DNA from: Rhodospirillales bacterium
Lineage (GTDB): Bacteria > Pseudomonadota > Alphaproteobacteria > Rhodospirillales > Rhodospirillaceae
NCBI GenBank assembly: GCA_028278135.1
Contig: JANQEW010000029.1
Span: 248,001-312,000 of the forward strand
DNA length: 64,000 bases
Direction of reading: 5' to 3'
In this document: positions 17,390-27,051 of the stretch, piece by piece
Layout: every line of letters begins with the position of its first letter
Numbering within the stretch: position 1 is the stretch's first letter
The notes under the pieces: model-generated
The model's database searches: none
Told to the model about the DNA's origin: nothing
Seen by the model: only the letters and a program-made list of their open reading frames with translations
Program-made: the position numbers and the translations under genes

Positions 17390-18043
17390 GTGAATCTTAT
17401 TTATCCTCAAGAGAGCGCTCGTCTCAATACTAACACGATCAATGACAGTCTGAGTCGTCCGAGCCGTGAGGAAGCTGAGGCCGCGGTCCGTACGTTATTA
17501 CTCTGGGCGGGTGACGATCCAGACCGTGAGGGACTATGTGATACTCCCAAACGTGTTGTGAAAGCGTACGAAGAGTTCTTCTCTGGTTATCATCAGGACC
17601 CAGAAGAGGTCTTACGGCGCACTTTTGAGGAAATAGAGGGCTATGATGAGATCGTAGCCCTTCGCGACATCCGCTTTGAATCTCACTGTGAACATCACAT
17701 GGCCCCCATTAGTGGTAAAGCACATGTGGCTTATTTGCCAGACCAGCGAGTTGTCGGTATCAGTAAACTCGCTCGTGTCGTGGAACTCTATGCGAGAAGG
17801 TTGCAGATTCAGGAAAAAATGACAGCACAGATTGCTAATACGATCAACAGTGTACTCCGTCCTAAAGGAGTCGCGGTAGTCATTGAAGCCACGCATCAAT
17901 GCATCACGAGCCGCGGTGTTCATAAGCCCGGCGTTACTATGGTCACTAGTCGTATGCTAGGAGCTTTTCGTGAGGAGTCTACCACACGTCGAGAATTTTT
18001 GACCCTTATTAGCCCTTCCAATGCCAATATTACCAGCCTGTAG
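17390..18043 (+). CDS. folE: GTP cyclohydrolase I
   Basis: 217 aa from a GTG at 17390 with AAAGGA seven bases upstream; the open frame runs 80 codons further upstream, but that part has no similarity to FolE and no ribosome site. Zinc-site and catalytic motifs are intact: [37 protein letters not shown] and [16 protein letters not shown]. It converts GTP to dihydroneopterin triphosphate, the first step of folate synthesis. It follows the apr unit by 249 bases on the same strand and is probably separately expressed. Confidence 0.95.
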   Translation: MNLIYPQESARLNTNTINDSLSRPSREEAEAAVRTLLLWAGDDPDREGLCDTPKRVVKAYEEFFSGYHQDPEEVLRRTFEEIEGYDEIVALRDIRFESHCEHHMAPISGKAHVAYLPDQRVVGISKLARVVELYARRLQIQEKMTAQIANTINSVLRPKGVAVVIEATHQCITSRGVHKPGVTMVTSRMLGAFREESTTRREFLTLISPSNANITSL

Positions 18044-18283
18044 GGGGGGGAATGGCTCTGCCATGCTGCCATGGCACGGTGCTGCTGCCGCGCTGCAGGA
18101 CGATGGTGTGGCCTTGTTTTTGTTTGAGGTTGACACGTGGGTGGGCAGGTGTCACCGTATTGACTCCCTGGTACTCTGCTGTAGCGCGCGCGCTCTGTAG
18201 GGTGTTTGGCTTGGGACGCAGCGAGTTTTTTTCCTCAAAAAAACAATCAATATACATAAAGAACGCGGGGCGGGAGAAACGCC

Positions 18284-19252
18284 ATGGCGGTCTACACGGA
18301 GGTTTCAGATGAGGACCTGAGCCGTTTTGTCGCTGAGTACGACATTGGCAGGGTGATTTTTTGCAAAGGCATTGCGGAGGGGGTCGAAAATTCTAATTTT
18401 CTTTTACAGACCGATCGTAAGCCATTCATTCTGACCATATACGAAAAACGCGTAAAGGTCGATGATCTTCCTTTCTTCCTTGATCTGATGGAATATTTAG
18501 CGCTAGCTGGTGTTGCGTGCCCCATACCGCTGCGCGGACGCGATGGTTGCGCGTTGCGCACTTTATGTGGTAGGCCAGCAGCAGTGGTCACATTTCTCGC
18601 CGGTCTCTGCCCTCAGCGAGTGACTCCTACGCACTGTCTCGCTTTGGGTGAGGCCCTCGCCAGGCTACATCTCGCGGGAAGGAACTATCCGAAAGTACGT
18701 CACAATACCCTGTCAGTCAGCAATTTACGCCCGTTGTTTGAAGTAGAAGCCAAACGCGCTAATTCTGTTTTACCTGGTCTTGCGGACGAGATTCGGTATG
18801 AACTCGACCATCTCGAGAAATGGTGGCCAGCCGCCCTGCCGAGCGGCATCATTCATGCTGATCTTTTTCCAGATAACGTATTCTTTCATAATGGAAATAT
18901 TAGTGGTGTTATAGACTTTTATTTCGCTTGTAACGACTTTCTCGCTTATGACATTGCCGTTTGCCTAAACGCTTGGTGTTTTGAAGCAGACGGGACTTTC
19001 AACGTCACCAAGGGACGGTGGCTCGTCTCAGCCTATAATCGTGTTCGTCCTTTGACTGAAATGGAAATTTCAACGCTGCCTCTGCTAGCTCGTGGAGCGG
19101 CCATGAGATTCTTACTCACACGACTATACGACTGGCTTAATACCCCAACAGGTGCATTTGTTAAACCTAAAAATCCATTGGAGTATGTCAGAAAGATGTA
19201 TTTTCATCGTAATACTACCAATCCAAAATCTTATGGCGTTATCACAATTTGA
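18284..19252 (+). CDS. thrB: Homoserine kinase (aminoglycoside phosphotransferase fold)
   Basis: 322 aa with GGGAG before the ATG. This is the alphaproteobacterial type of homoserine kinase, unrelated to the GHMP type. It has an N-terminal [11 protein letters not shown] nucleotide loop, [10 protein letters not shown], the catalytic loop [13 protein letters not shown] and the metal motif GVIDFYFA. It phosphorylates homoserine for threonine synthesis. It is followed by rnhA with almost no gap, the common thrB-rnhA pairing; ispH, often upstream in the same block, is absent. Confidence 0.95.
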   Translation: MAVYTEVSDEDLSRFVAEYDIGRVIFCKGIAEGVENSNFLLQTDRKPFILTIYEKRVKVDDLPFFLDLMEYLALAGVACPIPLRGRDGCALRTLCGRPAAVVTFLAGLCPQRVTPTHCLALGEALARLHLAGRNYPKVRHNTLSVSNLRPLFEVEAKRANSVLPGLADEIRYELDHLEKWWPAALPSGIIHADLFPDNVFFHNGNISGVIDFYFACNDFLAYDIAVCLNAWCFEADGTFNVTKGRWLVSAYNRVRPLTEMEISTLPLLARGAAMRFLLTRLYDWLNTPTGAFVKPKNPLEYVRKMYFHRNTTNPKSYGVITI

Positions 19253-19262
19253 CAGTGTTTCT

Positions 19263-19727
19263 ATGTATAAAAATCTTGTAGAAATATTTACAGATGGTGC
19301 TTGCTCAGAAAACCCTGGCCCAGGCGGCTGGGGTGCTATCCTGCGCTGCCACGGGGTAGAGAAAGAATTATCTGGAAGTGCATGTGATACTACAAATAAT
19401 CGCATGGAGTTAACGGCGGTGATTGAGTCTTTGAAGGCCTTGCATTGTGCTTGTCAGGTAAACCTCTACACTGACAGCCAGTATGTTCAAAAGGGTATTT
19501 GTCATTGGATCCATGTATGGAAGAAAAACAATTGGAAAACGGCGACACGTCAACCAGTGAAGAACAGGGATTTGTGGGAACAATTAGAAATTGTATCTAA
19601 ACGGCATCGTATTGTCTGGCATTGGATTCGTGGGCATGGAGGTCATTTTGAGAATGAGCGTGCCGACGCCCTTGCGCGGGCTAGTTTAAAACTAATGCAA
19701 TTGTCTATTCATTCTGCAACCGATTAA
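19263..19727 (+). CDS. rnhA: Ribonuclease HI
   Basis: 154 aa from the ATG at 19263; an alternative ATG at 19233 would overlap thrB by 20 bases. Neither has a strong ribosome site, so translation may be coupled to thrB. All four catalytic acids are visible: D11 in [16 protein letters not shown]49 in NNRMELTA, D71 in YTDSQYV and D135 in NERADALAR, with the flexible-loop His in [10 protein letters not shown]. It removes RNA from RNA-DNA hybrids, for example primers and R-loops. Confidence 0.95.
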   Translation: MYKNLVEIFTDGACSENPGPGGWGAILRCHGVEKELSGSACDTTNNRMELTAVIESLKALHCACQVNLYTDSQYVQKGICHWIHVWKKNNWKTATRQPVKNRDLWEQLEIVSKRHRIVWHWIRGHGGHFENERADALARASLKLMQLSIHSATD

Positions 19728-19831
19728 GGTACGCAATTTTCTTGTATAAAAGTGTTTTTTAATAAAGTATTTCCCTTGATTCTTTTTGGTGAAGTCAATG
19801 GCTTACCAGTAGCGGGAATGGGGGGCATCTT

Positions 19832-20872
19832 GTGGCCGATGACATCTATAGTACTGATTATAACACTGATATAGTCGTAATTGGCGCTGGAGCGGTTGGC
19901 TTGTTTTCTGTTTTCGCTTGTGGCATGTTAAAACTCCACTGTCATGTAATTGACACTTTAGAGAAAATCGGCGGTCAGCTAACTACTTTGTATCCTGAGA
20001 AGCCTATCTTTGACATTCCTGGTCACCCCTATATTTTGGCAGCCGACCTCATTGCTAAGCTAGAAGAACAAACCCTACCATTTCACCCGACCTTTCACCT
20101 CGGTCAGCGAGTTGAGCAACTCCAGCGACAGCCCACTGGTCAATTTCTTGTTACCACTATCAAAGGAACACGTATTACGTGTAGAGCGATAGTCATCGCT
20201 GCCGGTGCTGGCGCCTTTACCCCTAACAGGCCACCATTGTTTGGGCTAGAATTATTCGAGGGTAGAAGTGTATTTTACGGGATTCGTCGTCGTGATGATT
20301 TTCTCGGAAAAAGAGTAGTCATTGCTGGTGGCGGTGATTCTGCGGTTGACTGGGCCTTATCTCTGCTAGACATAGCATCGCGGGTTATCGTAATACATCG
20401 CCGATCTAAATTTCGCGCTTCTCCAAACAATACTATTCGTTTGCAACAATTAGCACAGGCTGGACGCCTGGATTTGATTGTACCATATCATCTGCACAGT
20501 CTGGAGGGCTACGATGGACAGTTGACAGCTGTTATCGCTACTACGCTGGATGGAAAGCGCAGACGTCTTGAAACAGATTTTCTGGTGTCTTTTTTTGGTT
20601 TAGCACAGGAGCTTGGACCAATGAATCGCTGGGGACTGGTTCTTGACAGTCATCGCATCTCTATTAACCAAGAGACCGGGATGACGAGTCAGCAGGGTGT
20701 CTTTGCAGCCGGTGATATTGCTATTTATCCAGGAAAGCTTAAGCTGATTCTCACAGGTTTCGCGGAGGCCACTCGTGCTGCCCACAGTGCTTACGCGTTT
20801 ATCAATCCTGATAAGAATCTTCATTTTGAACACTCGACCAATACTGGAGTGCCCAACCTCAGGAGCGAATAA
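19832..20872 (+). CDS. Ferredoxin/flavodoxin-NADP+ reductase, thioredoxin-reductase-like
   Basis: 346 aa from a GTG at 19832 preceded by GGGGGG. It has the two-dinucleotide-fold layout of the TrxB-like FNR (YumC type): FAD motif VVIGAGAVGLFSVF, then GGQLTTLYPEKPIFDIPG, and the NADPH motif VVIAGGGDSAVDWAL, with no redox-active CxxC as expected for this type. The C-terminal GDIAIYPGKLKLILTGFAEA closes the flavin site. It moves electrons between NADPH and ferredoxin. The 3' end overlaps the convergent deacetylase-like gene by 14 bases. Confidence 0.92.
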   Translation: MADDIYSTDYNTDIVVIGAGAVGLFSVFACGMLKLHCHVIDTLEKIGGQLTTLYPEKPIFDIPGHPYILAADLIAKLEEQTLPFHPTFHLGQRVEQLQRQPTGQFLVTTIKGTRITCRAIVIAAGAGAFTPNRPPLFGLELFEGRSVFYGIRRRDDFLGKRVVIAGGGDSAVDWALSLLDIASRVIVIHRRSKFRASPNNTIRLQQLAQAGRLDLIVPYHLHSLEGYDGQLTAVIATTLDGKRRRLETDFLVSFFGLAQELGPMNRWGLVLDSHRISINQETGMTSQQGVFAAGDIAIYPGKLKLILTGFAEATRAAHSAYAFINPDKNLHFEHSTNTGVPNLRSE

Positions 20873-21638
20873 CTCTGGCTGTGTCTGAGCGAGCGAAGAG
20901 CGTCTTAGCAGAGAGCCAACAGACATGCGGGTGTCGGGAAGTGCGCCATAGAAGCTCAGAGAGAAAGGTCCATGCGTCCTCGTCATGAAAGGAATGATGA
21001 GTCATGATTCCTGTTGGCTCATCTGCATCAACTTTTCCCAATCGACGATTCCGCAGGTGAAGAATCAACTGAGTAAGCGCCTGATCACGGCCACAGAAAC
21101 GCTTTGTTTCCCAGTTCATCACATCGACATGCACATTCAGTTGTTGCAAACCAAGCACGGGCCGCGCCCGTGGTCGTGGGCCCCACATTGAAAGACCACG
21201 CAGTCCTATTGCAGGCAGATAGCCGAGAAGATCGCTAGACAAACGATTCCATGGTGGCACTAAAACAGGAACAAAATTGGGCAAACTTTCGAGCAGCTCA
21301 CGGCCTTTCGCCAATTCGGCTATTCGTTCTGCAAGGCCTCTTTCTGGCCCGTACTCGTTTTCTGGTTGTTCAGGTAGAGCATAATTAGCGTGGGCAAAAC
21401 CATGCTGGAGGGAAAAGACATTGTCTGCATGGGCCAACAGCCTGGCAAGAGAGCCGTTGCTTTCATGTGGAATGACTGCTAAGGCAACCGGAATATTGAA
21501 ACGCGCTGCTATTGCTAATAAACGGTCCAGTTTGTCGTTCTGTCTAGTGGCATCGTCATCTCGCCACCATAACTTAACCGTGCCGTTTTGTGTAGCCCAA
21601 CACGATATTTCGCGATCCAGAGCAGACCAAGAGACCAT
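20859..21638 (-). CDS. Polysaccharide deacetylase-like protein (alphaproteobacterial type)
   Basis: 259 aa, no signal peptide, so cytoplasmic. The NodB-like barrel is suggested by VKLWWRDDDATRQNDKLDRLL (Asp cluster at strand 1), IPVALAVIPHE, FSLQHGFAHANY, LVPPWNRLS and GIMTHHSFHDEDAW. The Asp and His pairs are in the places expected for metal binding. The substrate is unknown; members of this subgroup are found in many alphaproteobacteria without a defined role. It ends inside the 3' end of the convergent reductase gene. Confidence 0.78.
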   Translation of the reverse strand: MVSWSALDREISCWATQNGTVKLWWRDDDATRQNDKLDRLLAIAARFNIPVALAVIPHESNGSLARLLAHADNVFSLQHGFAHANYALPEQPENEYGPERGLAERIAELAKGRELLESLPNFVPVLVPPWNRLSSDLLGYLPAIGLRGLSMWGPRPRARPVLGLQQLNVHVDVMNWETKRFCGRDQALTQLILHLRNRRLGKVDADEPTGIMTHHSFHDEDAWTFLSELLWRTSRHPHVCWLSAKTLFARSDTARVIRS

Positions 21639-22190
21639 TTTTTTATGTTTTCTTTATCACATTGATCATAACAACTCTCAGCAAGTGCCTTCAGAGCTTC
21701 GGTGTAGCGGGCTTTCGGACAAGTCGCGCCCCTTAGTCAAGGCATGTGCCGTGAAAATTTAGCATAGGGTTTGTTGGATGCCAGATGATATCGTTCAAGA
21801 TTCAGAATCCTACGTCCAGGAATATCGCTCCAACCCGAGAGATATTATGATAAATAATTTTAAAACCCGCCATACTGTCTGAACTGTCTGAACCCAGGCA
21901 CCTGTAAACTGATCGTATTCGAAAACAATCGAGAAACGATCATATTCAGCATTCATGCCAGTATTGGCTTGTCTTTGCAGCACACGACAAATCTGAAGGT
22001 TATATGGGAGATCAACAAAAACACTATCAATGATAGTTCAGGTTAACCGTTCATGTGAACGATTTTCCTGTGAACGATATAGTCACCTTCTAAAATACGG
22101 TTTGTTTCCATCTGAGAGCAAAACCATGAAATGATCACTTATAAGGCTTAAGGCCTCGCTCTAAAAAGAGAGAGGTTTTTTCACGTTACT
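21639..22190. other. 552-bp gene-free spacer ending in an orphan terminator
   Basis: No coding frame is credible. It includes a 9-bp tandem repeat (ACTGTCTGA, 21874-21891), several imperfect inverted repeats around 21920-21950 and 22040-22080, and at its right end a plus-strand intrinsic terminator that no annotated plus-strand gene uses. A small RNA or a decayed gene could lie here. Confidence 0.55.
22154..22181 (+). terminator. Rho-independent terminator with no upstream gene
   Basis: CCTCGCTCT (22154-22162) pairs with AGAGAGAGG (22167-22175) with one G-A mismatch and an AAAA loop, followed by six T. The T tract follows only on the plus strand. The nearest plus-strand gene ends 1.28 kb upstream, and the nearest genes on both sides run on the minus strand. 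Confidence 0.7.
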
Positions 22191-23291
22191 CTACTCTCCC
22201 GCGAGAAATTTTCCATCACGGTCAAAAAGCATAACGTTAACAGAAACCGCAGAACCAATAATTTCAGTCGCCTTTTTTCGTGCCTCACGGACAACAGATA
22301 CCGCTATATCAAGACCGTCCCCTTTTGCAAGAGCCATGGCATGATGTGCACTGTCAGAAGAACCAATACGAGCAATTAATGCTTTAGAAGCACCCTCTGT
22401 ACAGGCAATTTTTGCAAAAAATGATGCATCAAAGTTGCAACGACCTGAATGGAGATCTAGCGCACCCTGTGCTAGCTTGGCTAGCTTGGCAAAGCCACCA
22501 GCAAGAGTCAAGCGGGGGATGGGATGATTGTGTAAGTAGTGTAATAGTGCGCCAACAAAATTCCCCATCTCTATAAGAGCAATGTCTGGTAAACGAAGTA
22601 ATCTTTGTATCGCTCGTTCTGAGGTCCTCCCTGTGGCCCCCGCTATATGAGTAAGCCCGGCGGCACGGGCGATATCAATCCCACGTTGTATGGTTGTCAC
22701 CCATGCTGAGCAGGAATATGGGATCACGACACCAGTAGTTCCCAAGACAGACAGGCCGCCGATAATACCAAGTCTCTTATTGAGAGTATAATGAGATAGT
22801 TTTAAACCGTTTACGATGCCAATCGTCAGTGAAAAATCTGATGAAAGAACATGACGAGCAAAAGCGATGTTGCGTGTAATCATCGCGCGCGGCGAGTAGT
22901 TAATGGCGGGTTCTCCAACCGCGAGAGCTAACCCAGGACGTGTGACGAGACCGACTCCGGAACCTGCCCGGAAGACAATGCCATGCCCTGCTGGGGCTTG
23001 TGCGACGTCGACAAAAATTTCTGCTCCATGGGTTATATCCGGATCATCTCCAGCATCTTTAATCACTGAAGCTGTGGCCAGACCATTCGCTAAAATTCTC
23101 TCTTTAAGAGAGAATGTGTGTACAAGATTGTATGGCAGATGTACTTTTATACGATCCGGTATCGTACCGGAAACCAGGCCGATACACGCCGCCTTAGCGG
23201 CAGCAGTCGCACAAGCCCCAGTGGTCCAGCCTTTCCGAAGCATGGCCCTGTCACTATGAGCGTGCTCGATGATAGAATTTTTTTTTATCAT
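22191..23291 (-). CDS. cbiD: Cobalt-precorrin-5B C1-methyltransferase
   Basis: 366 aa. CbiD motifs are clear: LRKGWTTGACATAAAKAA at the start, IKDAGDDPDITHGAEI, GSGVGLVTRPGLALAVGEPAINY and GLSVLGTTGVVIPYS. It methylates C1 of the corrin ring in the anaerobic cobalamin route. No other cobalamin gene is in the window. The start at 23291 is uncertain; the ATG at 23243, just before LRKGWTTG, is also possible and neither has a good ribosome site. A 9-bp in-frame tandem duplication (22471-22488) encodes KLAKLA. Confidence 0.93.
   Translation of the reverse strand: MIKKNSIIEHAHSDRAMLRKGWTTGACATAAAKAACIGLVSGTIPDRIKVHLPYNLVHTFSLKERILANGLATASVIKDAGDDPDITHGAEIFVDVAQAPAGHGIVFRAGSGVGLVTRPGLALAVGEPAINYSPRAMITRNIAFARHVLSSDFSLTIGIVNGLKLSHYTLNKRLGIIGGLSVLGTTGVVIPYSCSAWVTTIQRGIDIARAAGLTHIAGATGRTSERAIQRLLRLPDIALIEMGNFVGALLHYLHNHPIPRLTLAGGFAKLAKLAQGALDLHSGRCNFDASFFAKIACTEGASKALIARIGSSDSAHHAMALAKGDGLDIAVSVVREARKKATEIIGSAVSVNVMLFDRDGKFLAGE
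22471..22488. repeat. 9-bp in-frame tandem duplication in cbiD
   Basis: GCTAGCTTG occurs twice in direct succession and encodes KLAKLA on the minus strand, leaving the frame intact. Confidence 0.75.
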
Positions 23292-23341
23292 TTTTGTTTT
23301 TTCTTTATGAACGATCCATCATTCTTGATTCAATCAGTATT

Positions 23342-23839
23342 TTATGTACGCTTTTTATGCAAGTGAATGTGTATATTTTCAGCGCCATGATTAACGAATA
23401 CAGTTCTTGCTGCGGCTTCACGATCAGGGGTTTCCACCACCACCCACAAGATCAAGCTACCAGCCTCTAGAGCCCGCTCGAAGTACTCAGTATGAGGGGC
23501 GGCGGTGATTTCAGAAATGATCTCTCGTACCACAACTCCACCGACACTGGCCGCAACTAATCCCGCTAGCAAAGCCGCTGTTGGTCCAGAAGACAAGGCA
23601 ATGAGACCTGCTGAGACAAGAGGACCGTCATATTTCAGTTCAGACAGAAATGGTAAAAAAATTTCTTTAAGAGTTTTACCTGCTGGTTCAACTACCTCAA
23701 TAGTTTCATGTGAGCTGAGAATACTCATTTCGCTGTGCTCAAATCCCAACGCAACTAAATCTTCGATAGCATTTTCTAGCCGCATGCGGTTGTGAAATAT
23801 ACCAACGAGCTCTTGTATCTTGGTGTTTACTCTGCTCAC
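23342..23839 (-). CDS. Alphaproteobacterial conserved protein with glycine-zipper membrane segment
   Basis: 165 aa from a GTG at 23839 with GGAAGGAG seven bases upstream; the longer frame has no second ribosome site. Residues 8-50 form a beta-alpha segment (LVGIFHNRMRLENAIEDLVALGFEHSEMSILSS). A Gly/Ala-rich hydrophobic hairpin follows (LIALSSGPTAALLAGLVAASVGGVVV), and the end is a ferredoxin-like strand pair (GSLILWVVVETPDREAAARTVFVNHGAENIHIH). This layout resembles the general-stress-protein-17M/DUF1269-like proteins of alphaproteobacteria; function not established. A run of nine G lies directly before the Shine-Dalgarno site. Confidence 0.72.
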   Translation of the reverse strand: MSRVNTKIQELVGIFHNRMRLENAIEDLVALGFEHSEMSILSSHETIEVVEPAGKTLKEIFLPFLSELKYDGPLVSAGLIALSSGPTAALLAGLVAASVGGVVVREIISEITAAPHTEYFERALEAGSLILWVVVETPDREAAARTVFVNHGAENIHIHLHKKRT

Positions 23840-23940
23840 TGTTTTGCTCCTTCCCCCCCCCTTTTTGCATAGAACCTGTCCCACGATGATGTACAGAAGC
23901 TACATCGGCATTCAGGTGCATATATTGTCCCTGGGACTTT

Positions 23941-23968
23941 AATGACGATAGATTAATGACGATAGATT
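23941..23968. repeat. 14-bp tandem duplication upstream of mutS
   Basis: AATGACGATAGATT is present twice in a row (23941-23954, 23955-23968), 25 bases before the mutS start. Confidence 0.9.
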
Positions 23969-23993
23969 GAAGACAGCTTATGCGAGACATTTC

Positions 23994-26678
23994 ATGAATA
24001 CATTCTGCACACTAGACTCTTCTGAGTCTGCAGTCACGCCCGTCATGAACCAGTATTTAGCTATCAAGCGTGAGCACCCTGATTGCCTGTTATTTTACCG
24101 CATGGGAGATTTCTATGAAATGTTCTTCGAGGATGCCGTACAAGCGGCCACAGCCCTTGAGATTGTGCTGACACAGCGTGGCCGGTACAAAGGAATGGCT
24201 GTGCCAATGTGTGGTGTACCTGCTCGCAATTATGAGTTACACCTAGTGCGGCTTGTGCGCAAGGGCTTCCGCGTTGCGATTTGCGAACAGTTAGAAAACC
24301 CAATTGAAGCTCGTAAGAGAGGGAAAAAGTCAATAGTAAATCGTGCAGTTGTACGAATAGTAACTGCTGGTACTATAACAGAGGACGAATTACTCAACTT
24401 AAAAGATCATAATTACTTAGTTGCGTTAGCTGACAGTCAAGGTGCGTTTGGCCTGGCATGGGTTGATGTTTCAACGGGTGACTTTTGGGTTCAAGCACCT
24501 GCCCTTTCTGATTTGGGATCAGCTCTGACCAGACTAGCACCTGGAGAAATCTTAATCTCCGAAAGTCTTTTTCATCGTGCAGACCTGAATCTATTGCTTT
24601 CCGAATGGAAGGCTGTACTCAATCCCCAACAAGCCAGTCGCTTTAATGGGGTGAATGCTCGACAACGTCTGGAAACACTGTACGGTGTCAAGACACTCGA
24701 TGGATTCGGCTCTTTTATACCAGCGGAAATTACTGCAGCAGGCGTCCTGATAGACTACATCGCGCTCACTCAAAAAGGCCGCTTACCACGATTACCACCA
24801 CCCCAGAAGCTGCGGGCTGATTCTGTCATGATGATTGACAGTGCTACACACCGCAATCTCGAAATCTTTCAAAGTCGGGATAGCTCAGAACGCAGTAGCC
24901 TGCGTACCGTTATAGACTGTACCGTGACTGGCTGTGGAGCGCGGTTGCTTGCAGAGTATCTTGCTACACCCTTAACTAATACGGGTGCTATCGCGAAACG
25001 CCTCGATGCCGTGCAGTTTTTCAAGGAGAACCATGAAATTCTGATCTCTGTGCGAGAAAATCTAGACCGTTGCCCTGATGTTGAACGGGCTGTGTCGCGC
25101 CTGACGATAGGCCGTGGCGTACCGCGCGATCTGGCTATTGTCCGCAATGCCTTAAAAAGGGGACAGACTATACAGTCTTTAATTGTTCATTACACAAAGG
25201 ATGTGCCTCAGTTAATCTTCAAAGCTGCCAATGCACTGAATCAACACGTTTTATTAGTGAAAGAAATACAAAAGGCAATCGTTGATATACCCCCCGTCAG
25301 TCTCAGAGAAGGTGGTTTTATTGCTGACGCATATGACAAAAACCTGGACGAACTACGTCTTTTAAGAGAAAAAAGCGGCCGTCTGATAACTGCTTTACAA
25401 GCTCGCTATGTGACCCTCACAGGCGCGCCTGCATTGAAAATAGCCCATAACAATATATTGGGCTTTTACGTGGAGATTCCAGCTAGGCAAGCAGAGAAAC
25501 TCACAGTTCATTCGGAAATTTTTATCCGCCGCCAGGAAACTGCTACTGCAATTCGTTTCACCACGGCTGAACTAGCTGCTTTAGAAGAGCGTCGTCGCGA
25601 CGCTACAGAAAAGATCTGTTCTCTAGAATTACTTCTTTTTCAAGAATTAATAGATAAAATTTGTCAACAAGCAGAGAGCCTCTCCGTTGTAGGCAGAGCG
25701 ATTGCAACTTTAGATGTTTTTAGTTCTCTTGCCAAAATAGCAATTGAACGACACTACTGCCGTCCCATAGTGGATGAGTCTGCCACTTTTGAGATCCAGG
25801 CCGGTCGCCATCCTGTTGTAGAAGCAACTATGGACCAGGAGACACCTTTTATAAACAATGACTGCAGACTAAATAACACGCAGCCCTTATGGCTGCTGAC
25901 AGGGGCCAATATGGCTGGGAAAAGCACATTTCTACGTCAGAATGCTCTTATTGCTATACTAGCCCAAGCTGGTTCTTTTGTACCAGCGGAATCTGCCCAT
26001 ATTGGCGTCATCGATCGTCTGTTCAGCCGTATCGGTGCTGCCGATGATTTGGCTCGTGGTCGTTCTACCTTCATGGTTGAGATGATTGAAACGTCAATCA
26101 TCTTGAACCAGTCCACCAGACGCTCCCTGGTTATTCTTGACGAAATCGGCCGTGGTACTGCTATTTTTGATGGGTTGGCTATTGCCTGGGCCAGCATAGA
26201 GTACTTGCACAATATGGTACGTTGTCGTGGCTTACTTGCCACACATTATTACGAATTAGCCGCTCTGGCCGAGCAACTCCCCGGCCTTGCGTGCTACACC
26301 ATGCGGATCAAAGAATGGCAAGACCAGATAGTCTTTCTGTATGAGGTTATAGCGGGTACTGCTAATCGGTCCTCTGGTCTCCACACCGCAAGACTGGCCG
26401 GACTTCCGGAACCCGTCTTAGCACGGGCAACAGAAGTGCTGATCATGTTGGAGAACAGCGGCGGCCCCGGTAGCTTCATGAGTCCTCTCTTCAAAGGCTT
26501 ACCCCTGACGACTACTTTCCAGATCCCACATACAGAGTCGCCCGTGCAAAATGGGCAAAAACCATCAGCCGTAGAACGGATTCTCTCTGCAATAAACATT
26601 GATGAGATAAATCCTCGTCAAGCTATAGCAATATTATATACTTTAAAGCATAAAATGCAAAAAGAAAAACTTTTATAA
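23994..26678 (+). CDS. mutS: DNA mismatch repair protein MutS with unusual residues
   Basis: 894 aa from the ATG at 23994 (a TTG nine codons upstream is possible). All domains are present: mismatch-reading F-x-E in FYEMFFEDA near residue 45, connector, lever/clamp, ATPase and the C-terminal helix-turn-helix. Several near-invariant positions differ. Walker A reads TGANMAGKST (Ala at residue 638 instead of Pro), DEIGRGTAIFDGLA has Ile and Ala for Thr and Ser, ATHYYEL has Tyr for His, and NRSSGLHTA replaces the usual D-R-S-Y-G-I-H-V-A. The core Lys, Ser and DE of the ATPase remain. It is probably still an ATPase, perhaps with reduced repair. mutL is not in the window. Confidence 0.93.
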   Translation: MNTFCTLDSSESAVTPVMNQYLAIKREHPDCLLFYRMGDFYEMFFEDAVQAATALEIVLTQRGRYKGMAVPMCGVPARNYELHLVRLVRKGFRVAICEQLENPIEARKRGKKSIVNRAVVRIVTAGTITEDELLNLKDHNYLVALADSQGAFGLAWVDVSTGDFWVQAPALSDLGSALTRLAPGEILISESLFHRADLNLLLSEWKAVLNPQQASRFNGVNARQRLETLYGVKTLDGFGSFIPAEITAAGVLIDYIALTQKGRLPRLPPPQKLRADSVMMIDSATHRNLEIFQSRDSSERSSLRTVIDCTVTGCGARLLAEYLATPLTNTGAIAKRLDAVQFFKENHEILISVRENLDRCPDVERAVSRLTIGRGVPRDLAIVRNALKRGQTIQSLIVHYTKDVPQLIFKAANALNQHVLLVKEIQKAIVDIPPVSLREGGFIADAYDKNLDELRLLREKSGRLITALQARYVTLTGAPALKIAHNNILGFYVEIPARQAEKLTVHSEIFIRRQETATAIRFTTAELAALEERRRDATEKICSLELLLFQELIDKICQQAESLSVVGRAIATLDVFSSLAKIAIERHYCRPIVDESATFEIQAGRHPVVEATMDQETPFINNDCRLNNTQPLWLLTGANMAGKSTFLRQNALIAILAQAGSFVPAESAHIGVIDRLFSRIGAADDLARGRSTFMVEMIETSIILNQSTRRSLVILDEIGRGTAIFDGLAIAWASIEYLHNMVRCRGLLATHYYELAALAEQLPGLACYTMRIKEWQDQIVFLYEVIAGTANRSSGLHTARLAGLPEPVLARATEVLIMLENSGGPGSFMSPLFKGLPLTTTFQIPHTESPVQNGQKPSAVERILSAINIDEINPRQAIAILYTLKHKMQKEKLL

Positions 26679-26690
26679 ATTAAAAGTTTT
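26666..26690 (+). terminator. Possible AT-rich terminator at the mutS stop codon
   Basis: AAAACTTTTA (26666-26675) pairs fully with TAAAAGTTTT (26681-26690) around a 5-base loop that contains the mutS TAA. The stem is weak (one G-C pair) and the only T run is in its own 3' arm, so efficiency is doubtful. Confidence 0.3.
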
Positions 26691-27051
26691 ATTCTAAAAA
26701 AATTAAAGCTTTTTAAAGAAGGTAAAGAAATTATATATCTCATGCGGGAATAATCTTCTTTGCTTACAACGGGTCTGTAAGGGTTGCTATTTAGGTTGTA
26801 AAAATTATCTAGTATTAGGTATAAATATAATATCTTTAACTAGTAATATGACTTTACTGAATTTAAGGTAAATTTTTCAGTTAGTCAGTTAGAAAGAGGA
26901 TGAATATGATTAAAAAATAGGCCTTTGCAGCGACCAGAACAATCTGGATAAAGGTTACATGATTTTTTGACAATCTATAGCACTTACTGGCGGTTATGAG
27001 CCATCATGCCTACCTTTGAGCCCACCGACCTGTGTGTGTCATAGCACACGC
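26679..27051. other. 373-bp AT-rich spacer
   Basis: No gene seen. Left half very AT-rich; right half leads into the 3' end of the frameshifted gene on the minus strand. Confidence 0.6.
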
